Of a DNA stretch of 11,858 nucleotides, positions 7,655 through 11,858 are shown piece by piece. Numbering within the stretch: position 1 is the stretch's first letter; each line of letters begins with the position of its first letter. The notes under the pieces are model-generated. The model saw only the letters and a list, made by a program, of their open reading frames with translations. It did not search any database and was not told where the DNA came from. Made by a program: the position numbers and the translations under genes. The DNA comes from Tissierella_B sp964485455 (GTDB taxonomy: Bacteria > Bacillota > Clostridia > Tissierellales > Tissierellaceae), in the NCBI GenBank assembly GCA_964485455.1, contig CAZAJU010000066.1, positions 1-11,858 of the forward strand, written 5' to 3'.

Positions 7655-8525
7655 CTAATTCACCTCCTAGTAGCTTTTTAGCATAATTTTCAGCAATGTT
7701 TACAGCTGCTGCGTTGATTATATCAAGATTTCCTGAGTAAACTGGAAGATAATCACCTAAGCCCTCAACTTCAATCATAGTAGTTACAATATCATCTTGA
7801 ATAATTGGTTCTAATAAAAATCTATATCCAGGCACATATTCCTTTATCTTTTCAACCATTTTTTCAACAGAAGCCTTAATAACATCCAAATTTGGATTAG
7901 CAACCTTTGTATATATGGTATTTCTCATATATATTGGAGGTTCTGCAGGATTTAATATGATAATTACCTTTGAATCATCTGCTCCTCCTACTTCTCTTAA
8001 AGCCCTAGAAGTAGTTACAGTAAATTCATCGATATTTTTTCTAGTCCCTGGCCCTGCACTCTTACTACTAATAGAGGATACTATCTCTGCATATTTAACA
8101 TCCGCCACTTCATTAATTGCTGCCACTATTGGAACTGTAGCTTGTCCAGCACAGGTAACTAGATTTACATTATCACCTTGAAGCATTTCATCATTCATAT
8201 TAACTGCTGGAACACAATAAGGACCTACAGCAGCAGGAGTTAAATCTATAGCGAATTTTCCAGCTTCTTTTAACAACGGAGCATGAACAAGATGAGCTGA
8301 AGCACTTGTACAATCAAATACAATTTGAATATCTTTTTCTTCTAATATTGCCTGAATACCATTTGTAGATGTTCTTATACCCATATTGTTAGCATAATCA
8401 ATTCCCTTTGACGGTTTTATATTTACAATGAGCTCTGGATGCAAATATTCGCTTCTTCCTAATTTATATAGCAGATCAAGTCCTATATTTCCAGGCCCTA
8501 TAATCCCTACTTTAATCTTTTCCAT
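7647..8525 (-). CDS. Acetaldehyde dehydrogenase (acylating)
   Basis: NAD- and CoA-dependent dehydrogenase of the DmpF/BphJ/MhpF family, converting acetaldehyde to acetyl-CoA. At 292 residues it is slightly shorter than the usual 300-315. Features seen: an N-terminal Rossmann fold with IIGPGNIG (residues 8-15), where many homologues have GSGNIG; DCTSA (71-75); DLTPAAVGPYCVP (94-106); and the catalytic cysteine C125 in VTCAGQATVP. A conserved SSKSAGPGTRKNIDEFT segment (153-169) also fits the family. The start has AGGGGTGAT a few nt upstream. It overlaps the aldolase gene by 8 nt and follows the hydratase gene after 31 nt. The pairing with the aldolase makes it the final step of the meta-cleavage pathway rather than a fermentative AdhE-type enzyme, which is unrelated in sequence. 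Equivalent symbols are dmpF, xylQ, bphJ and mhpF. Confidence 0.95.
   Translation of the reverse strand: MEKIKVGIIGPGNIGLDLLYKLGRSEYLHPELIVNIKPSKGIDYANNMGIRTSTNGIQAILEEKDIQIVFDCTSASAHLVHAPLLKEAGKFAIDLTPAAVGPYCVPAVNMNDEMLQGDNVNLVTCAGQATVPIVAAINEVADVKYAEIVSSISSKSAGPGTRKNIDEFTVTTSRALREVGGADDSKVIIILNPAEPPIYMRNTIYTKVANPNLDVIKASVEKMVEKIKEYVPGYRFLLEPIIQDDIVTTMIEVEGLGDYLPVYSGNLDIINAAAVNIAENYAKKLLGGELGA
7660..7668 (-). promoter_or_regulatory. Ribosome binding site for the GTG-started aldolase
   Basis: AGGAGGTGA (minus strand) lies within the last codons of the dehydrogenase gene. The AGGAGG core is 8 nt before the GTG at 7654. It explains why this non-ATG start is preferred and couples translation of the two partner enzymes. 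Confidence 0.75.
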
Positions 8526-8556
8526 TAAATCACCCCTTCTTTAGCTGTATTTTATT

Positions 8557-9336
8557 TTAAATGAACTTTACACTTACATCTCCTAAATCTGAGAACTTGG
8601 CAGTATATTCATCACCGGCTTTTGCCGCTTGCATTGCTGAAAGTGCCCCTGATAGAACGACTTCACCTTTCTTTAAAATTACTCCATAATTCCATAAAGT
8701 ATTTGCAAGCCAAGCTACACAAAAGGCAGGATTGCCTAGAACATCGGCTCCTGTTCCAGAGTTTATCTTTTCATCTCCCTTGTATAAGTCCATCGAAATC
8801 TTTGTTAAATCAAGACCTTTTGGGTCTACTTTTTTATCACTTAAAACGTACATGCCAGAAGAGGCATTATCTGAAACAGTATCAATTATATTAATCTTCC
8901 AATCTTCAATTCTGCTATCTACAATCTCTATAGCAGCTGAAATATATTCTGTGGCTTCAATTACGCTTTCAATTGTAGCATCAGGACCCTTAATATCTTC
9001 TTTAAGAACAAAGGCAATTTCACCTTCTACCCTTGGTTGAAGCATTGTCCTAGATTCTATGGTATTGTTCTTAACTTCCATACTATCTAACAGATGTCCA
9101 AAATCAGGTTGATCAACACCAGCTACCTTTTGCATTGCCAAAGAGGTTAATCCTATTTTCTTCCCTGTAATTTTCTTACCTTCAGATAGTTCTTTATCTA
9201 TATTTATAAGTTGAATTTTATATGCATCATCAATTACTAAATCGGTATTTTCTTTGGATATAGGACCTATTGCTACACAAGTTCTCTCAGCATTCTTTAA
9301 GGAAGCTGCTAGCTCTTCATATCTATTTGAATTCAT
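8557..9336 (-). CDS. 2-oxopent-4-enoate hydratase
   Basis: Hydratase of the FAH-like MhpD/XylJ/DmpE family, adding water to 2-hydroxypenta-2,4-dienoate to give 4-hydroxy-2-oxovalerate. It has 259 residues, as usual. Diagnostic blocks are GKKIGLTS (58-65), VDQPDFGHL (74-82), LQPRVEGEIAF (99-109), EIVDSRIEDWKI (137-148), DTVSDNASSG (152-161) and the terminal SVKFI. E104, E106 and E137 are the likely divalent-metal ligands. The closely related 4-oxalocrotonate decarboxylase (XylI/DmpH) was considered. The QPDFG, GEIAF and DWKI blocks fit the hydratase better, and no dehydrogenase or tautomerase gene of the oxalocrotonate branch is present. The start has GGGAGG 6 nt upstream. The gene lies 47 nt after the hydrolase gene and 31 nt before the acetaldehyde dehydrogenase gene, matching pathway order. 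Confidence 0.9.
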   Translation of the reverse strand: MNSNRYEELAASLKNAERTCVAIGPISKENTDLVIDDAYKIQLINIDKELSEGKKITGKKIGLTSLAMQKVAGVDQPDFGHLLDSMEVKNNTIESRTMLQPRVEGEIAFVLKEDIKGPDATIESVIEATEYISAAIEIVDSRIEDWKINIIDTVSDNASSGMYVLSDKKVDPKGLDLTKISMDLYKGDEKINSGTGADVLGNPAFCVAWLANTLWNYGVILKKGEVVLSGALSAMQAAKAGDEYTAKFSDLGDVSVKFI

Positions 9337-9383
9337 AATATTCCTCCCATAATATGGTTTACTTAAAAAAGGCTAAGTTATCT

Positions 9384-10208
9384 TTACTTTGATAATGTTA
9401 AGAAATCATCTACTAAATGTGCAAATTCTTCTGAATGCTCAATTTGAGTCCAATGTCCACAATGCCCAAATATGTGTAGCTGTGCATTGTCGATTAAATT
9501 AATCAATCTATATGAATTTTCTACTGGTATTACTTGGTCTTCTCTTCCATGTACAATCAAAGTTGGTTTATTAATAGTTTTTATTTCTTCGTCTTTTCTA
9601 GCCATTGATTCAACCCATTGCTGTCTTGGAGCTGGGAACATAGATGAGAATGATTCTTGGAATCCCGGTTCAACGCTTGCTTCATATCTCATCTTAGCTA
9701 AATCATCTGTAGCTATTGCACTATTATAAACAAATGTGCCAATCATACGCTTCATATTCTCAACTGAAGGAGTATATCCCCATACATCATCAAGTCCTTT
9801 TGTAATTGGGAAGCTAACACCCATTGAACCCATAAGAACAATTTTTCTAATTCTTTCTGGATAATCAAGAGCCATATTAATAGCTAATCCACCACCAAAT
9901 GAGTTTCCTACTATATCCACTTGCTCAAGTCCCAAAGCATCCATAAAATCTACTAGTTGCTTAACCCAAGTTTTCATATTAAGGCTTAATCCTTCAGGTC
10001 TATCGGTATATCCAAATCCAACGAAGTCTGGAGCAAGGACTCTTCTTGTTTTTGATAGTATTGGTATTACCAATCTCCAATTTGCCCAAGCACTAACCCC
10101 TGGTCCTGAGCCATGTGCTAAAAGTAATGGAAATCCTTCGCCAACATCATGGTAGTTTGTATAAAAATCTCCTGTCTTGATTCTATTTGCTATTTCTGGT
10201 TTTGTCAT
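9384..10208 (-). CDS. 2-hydroxymuconate-semialdehyde hydrolase (alpha/beta hydrolase)
   Basis: Alpha/beta-hydrolase of the meta-cleavage-product hydrolase group, closest by motif to XylF/DmpD. It hydrolyses the ring-cleavage product to 2-hydroxypenta-2,4-dienoate and formate, or a longer acid if the catechol was 3-substituted. It has 274 residues, the usual length. The catalytic triad is visible: S103 in GNSFGGG, D224 in GREDQVIP and H252 in GHCGHWTQIEH. The oxyanion region HGSGPGVSAWANWR (32-45) is the characteristic signature of this group. There is no signal peptide, so it is cytosolic. GGAGGAG lies 6 nt before the ATG. It is preceded by a 151-nt spacer after the ferredoxin, the longest gap in the operon, and followed by the hydratase gene. 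Family assignment is strong; preference between catechol and alkylcatechol products cannot be read from sequence. Confidence 0.93.
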   Translation of the reverse strand: MTKPEIANRIKTGDFYTNYHDVGEGFPLLLAHGSGPGVSAWANWRLVIPILSKTRRVLAPDFVGFGYTDRPEGLSLNMKTWVKQLVDFMDALGLEQVDIVGNSFGGGLAINMALDYPERIRKIVLMGSMGVSFPITKGLDDVWGYTPSVENMKRMIGTFVYNSAIATDDLAKMRYEASVEPGFQESFSSMFPAPRQQWVESMARKDEEIKTINKPTLIVHGREDQVIPVENSYRLINLIDNAQLHIFGHCGHWTQIEHSEEFAHLVDDFLTLSK

Positions 10209-10359
10209 TATATACTCCTCCTCTAATTTTATTTTCTTAACCTTTATAACCTAATCTCTTATACATTTCCTAATATTAAAGCATTACTTTTTCAACTTCA
10301 GTGAAATAAGACGGATTCCTTGAACCTTTCATTGTAAAGATTCTCATGGATTGATTGAA

Positions 10360-10770
10360 TTACTTATTATTGATGTACACTACTTGGATGTCTTCAAGCA
10401 TTCCAATATGTATTTTTTCTTCTAGTTCTAGAGAGACTTTATCTATNNNNNNNNNNNNNNNNNNNNNNNNNNNNNNNNNNNNNNNNNNNNNNNNNNNNNN
10501 NNNNNNNNNNNNNNNNNNNNNNNNNNNNNNNNNNNNNNNNNNNNNNCCATCTGCTTCTTCATCAAAAGATACCTTGCTGCGACTCATAGGTCTAACGAAT
10601 TCGAATTCGCCCTCATTGATTTTTATCCTACATATACCACAGCCACCACCCCTACATCCTATAGGAAAAGGTTTTACCCCTGCTCGATGCATGGCAAAAA
10701 TCAATTCTTCTGAGTCATTGCAAATAAAGCTAACATTATTATCTAAGTAAAGAACTTTATATTCTTTCAT
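10360..10770 (-). CDS. XylT-like [2Fe-2S] ferredoxin, interrupted by assembly gap
   Basis: Plant-type [2Fe-2S] ferredoxin of the XylT/DmpQ group, which re-reduces the oxidised active-site iron of catechol 2,3-dioxygenase. The first 74 residues are intact and carry C39, C44 and C47 in PIGCRGGGCGICRI, followed by the group's typical RPMSRSKV. The fourth cluster cysteine would fall in the run of Ns. After the gap 28 more residues in the same arbitrary frame end at a TAA. Family members are about 100-115 residues, and 74 plus 28 is 102, so if both pieces belong to one gene the real gap is probably short. That the frame stays open through 100 Ns has no meaning. AGGAG lies 5 nt before the ATG, and the gene starts 24 nt after the dioxygenase stop. 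The N-terminal call is firm; joining the C-terminal piece is inference. Confidence 0.8.
   Translation of the reverse strand: MKEYKVLYLDNNVSFICNDSEELIFAMHRAGVKPFPIGCRGGGCGICRIKINEGEFEFVRPMSRSKVSFDEEADXXXXXXXXXXXXXXXXXXXXXXXXXXXXXXXXXXIDKVSLELEEKIHIGMLEDIQVVYINNK
10447..10546. other. Assembly gap (100 Ns)
   Basis: Exactly 100 Ns, the customary placeholder for a scaffold gap of unknown size, inside the ferredoxin gene. The true distance may be much shorter or longer, so coordinates beyond the gap and the joined ferredoxin product are provisional. Additional genes could be hidden here. Confidence 0.98.
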
Positions 10771-10794
10771 TTAAACTCCTAAAAAATCAACTTA

Positions 10795-11724
10795 TTATGA
10801 ATATACAGTTAGGAATCTTTCATTTAGCTCCCTTGTATAATAGAATACCCCTTTACCTGCGTGATCCATATCCCATACTCTTGTAGGTGAATCTGGCCAA
10901 TAAGCATATCCTCCTGCATATGTTTCATTTCTATTTCCTGAAGGATCAAAGAAATAAATTGTCTGTCCTCTTGTAATTCCATGTCTCATTGGGCCAGCGT
11001 CTAGAGGTATGTCATGTATTGAAATCAAATCAGCTGCATGTCCTATGTCATTCCATGATTCTAACTTAAATCCAATATGATGCAATGTTCCAGGAACTTC
11101 GTGCTCTAAAACAGCTAAGTCATGAGCCTTGTTATTTAAAGTTAACCACGTACAAAGATTATTCTCTCCATCTGGTAGTCTAAGTTCTTCTACAGACTTC
11201 ATGCCAAGTACTTCAATGCAATATCTTACAGTCTCTTTTGAATTTGGTCCATACAACAAGGCATGGTCTAAAGCTTGAGCTTTCATTCCTCTAGGTTCTT
11301 TTTGCCAAATATCAGGATTAACAATACCTGGATGATTTTCTGCCATTTCTACTTCAGCATAAATATCAAAGCGGTGGCCTGTTGGCATTTGTACTGCTAA
11401 ACGTTTTCCAAACCCAGGTTGATCAGTGTTTGCTGGTATTATTTCGTATTTTAATCCAAATGCTTTTGTCTTTTCTTCTACTTCATTTAGGACTTCTTCA
11501 CTTTCTGCTTTGAACGCTATAAAATCTAGGCCAGCAGTATCAGCTTTTCTTAGTACAACAGAATGATGGTCAAATTCATCATAACCTTTTAAGCAGACTC
11601 TTCCATCACTAGTAGTGCAAACTTCGTCTAAACCTAATCGGTCTCTGTAATGAATAACAGCTTTCTCCATGTCTAAAACCCTTAGTTGAACTAAACCTGT
11701 ACGTAATAAACCTTTAATAGCCAT
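10795..11724 (-). CDS. Catechol 2,3-dioxygenase (extradiol)
   Basis: Fe(II)-dependent extradiol ring-cleavage dioxygenase of the XylE/DmpB type (vicinal oxygen chelate superfamily). It converts catechol and O2 to 2-hydroxymuconate semialdehyde. It has 309 residues, close to the 307 of XylE. Two repeated domains are visible, an N-terminal structural half and a catalytic C-terminal half. Iron ligands are H154 (LDHALLYG), H216 (LHHIGFKL) and E267 (GNRNETYAGG). Second-sphere residues H201 (KAHDLAV), H248 (RHGITRGQ) and Y257 (TIYFFDPSG) are also conserved, so an active enzyme is expected. The terminal LNERFLTV block is typical of XylE. AGGAGG lies 5 nt before the ATG. It is first in the operon and is followed by its reactivating ferredoxin. 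Homologous symbols are xylE and dmpB. The call is very secure. Confidence 0.96.
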   Translation of the reverse strand: MAIKGLLRTGLVQLRVLDMEKAVIHYRDRLGLDEVCTTSDGRVCLKGYDEFDHHSVVLRKADTAGLDFIAFKAESEEVLNEVEEKTKAFGLKYEIIPANTDQPGFGKRLAVQMPTGHRFDIYAEVEMAENHPGIVNPDIWQKEPRGMKAQALDHALLYGPNSKETVRYCIEVLGMKSVEELRLPDGENNLCTWLTLNNKAHDLAVLEHEVPGTLHHIGFKLESWNDIGHAADLISIHDIPLDAGPMRHGITRGQTIYFFDPSGNRNETYAGGYAYWPDSPTRVWDMDHAGKGVFYYTRELNERFLTVYS

Positions 11725-11729
11725 GATAA

Positions 11730-11735
11730 CCTCCT
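11730..11735 (-). promoter_or_regulatory. Ribosome binding site of the dioxygenase gene
   Basis: A perfect AGGAGG on the minus strand, 5 nt before the ATG at 11724. It fixes the start of the first operon gene. Confidence 0.8.
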
Positions 11736-11758
11736 AATTATTTTTTGTTCTGCATTGT

Positions 11759-11772
11759 CAAACTGAGTTTTG
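11759..11772. promoter_or_regulatory. Possible operator, quasi-palindrome upstream of the operon
   Basis: CAAACTGAGTTTTG is an imperfect palindrome with a core AAACT-C-AGTTT (minus strand). It lies 35-48 nt upstream of the dioxygenase start. It could be a regulator site. It is short and AT-rich and no regulator gene is in the window, so support is weak. Confidence 0.2.
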
Positions 11773-11827
11773 TAATCTCGCCTAAATAATACCCGGTTCT
11801 TTTTTCTTTAAACACCTCTTTTTATAT

Positions 11828-11851
11828 AAATTAATATTTTTTTATTAATTT
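11828..11851. repeat. AT-only inverted repeat near window end
   Basis: AAATTAATA and TATTAATTT form a perfect 9-bp inverted repeat around a 6-nt T-run, about 105 nt upstream of the dioxygenase gene. Being entirely A and T it would be a weak hairpin. It may be part of an A-tract-rich promoter region or the tail of an upstream gene beyond the window. Confidence 0.35.
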
Positions 11852-11858
11852 TAAAAAA

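Noticed and set aside
8557..9336. Reading the hydratase as 4-oxalocrotonate decarboxylase
   Set aside because: The QPDFG, GEIAF and DWKI blocks match the XylJ/MhpD hydratase pattern, and the operon lacks the other enzymes of the oxalocrotonate branch.
9347..9357. Palindrome CCATAATATGG just before the hydratase ribosome binding site
   Set aside because: A 5-1-5 AT-rich palindrome is expected by chance in this composition, and a 1-nt loop cannot form a stable RNA hairpin.
10209..10359. Internal promoter or terminator in the ferredoxin-hydrolase spacer
   Set aside because: TTGAAA and TTTACA -35-like boxes exist on the minus strand but none has a -10 box at 16-18 nt, and no stem followed by a U-tract was found.
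10355..10750. Plus-strand open frame across the N gap
   Set aside because: It is the antisense shadow of the ferredoxin gene and its length is created by the Ns; it has no recognisable protein features.
11756..11761. Perfect TTGACA (minus strand) as a -35 box for the dioxygenase operon
   Set aside because: At 15-18 nt spacing the would-be -10 box falls on TAATTA or ATTAGG beside the AGGAGG site, poor matches that would start transcription past the ribosome binding site.
1..11858. CRISPR arrays, tRNA or rRNA genes, insertion sequences
   Set aside because: No regularly spaced repeats, no cloverleaf-like sequence, and no transposase or terminal inverted repeats were seen on either strand.

Overview
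The window looks like chromosomal DNA of a low-GC, spore-forming Firmicute, more likely a clostridial relative than a Bacillus. The grounds are the strong AT bias, AGGAGG-type ribosome binding sites on almost every gene, a SpoVR-family gene, and a membrane-anchored SpoIIE/RsbU-type phosphatase. Assignment below phylum cannot be made from the sequence alone. The stretch contains one 100-N assembly gap (10447-10546), so it comes from a draft scaffold.

Layout. (1) 1-1289, plus strand: the 3' part of a spoVR-like gene that begins before the window. (2) 1297-1333: a perfect 13-bp hairpin between convergent genes. Its U-rich tail is on the minus strand, so it mainly ends the next operon. (3) 6524 down to 1361, minus strand: a three-gene operon behind a good extended -10 SigA promoter. 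It encodes a 977-residue protein joining an extracellular propeller-like domain, an extracellular sensor domain and a complete MFS transporter; a GNAT acetyltransferase with a C-terminal cysteine cluster; and a two-TM sensor-HAMP-PP2C phosphatase. (4) 6568-6596: a terminator hairpin separating this operon from the one upstream. (5) 11724 down to 6644, minus strand: a six-gene catechol meta-cleavage operon.

The meta-cleavage genes lie in pathway order: catechol 2,3-dioxygenase, XylT-like [2Fe-2S] ferredoxin (interrupted by the gap), 2-hydroxymuconate-semialdehyde hydrolase, 2-oxopent-4-enoate hydratase, acylating acetaldehyde dehydrogenase, and 4-hydroxy-2-oxovalerate aldolase. Together they would convert catechol and O2 to formate (or another acid), pyruvate and acetyl-CoA. 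Only the hydrolytic branch is visible. The enzymes that make catechol, a regulator and an aromatic transporter are not in the window.

The least familiar part is the sensor-transporter operon. The middle domain of the MFS fusion and the extracellular domain of the phosphatase look like versions of one sensor fold, which suggests that transport and phosphatase output read related signals. The meta-cleavage operon is recognisable gene by gene, but an O2-dependent pathway is notable if the host proves to be an anaerobe.
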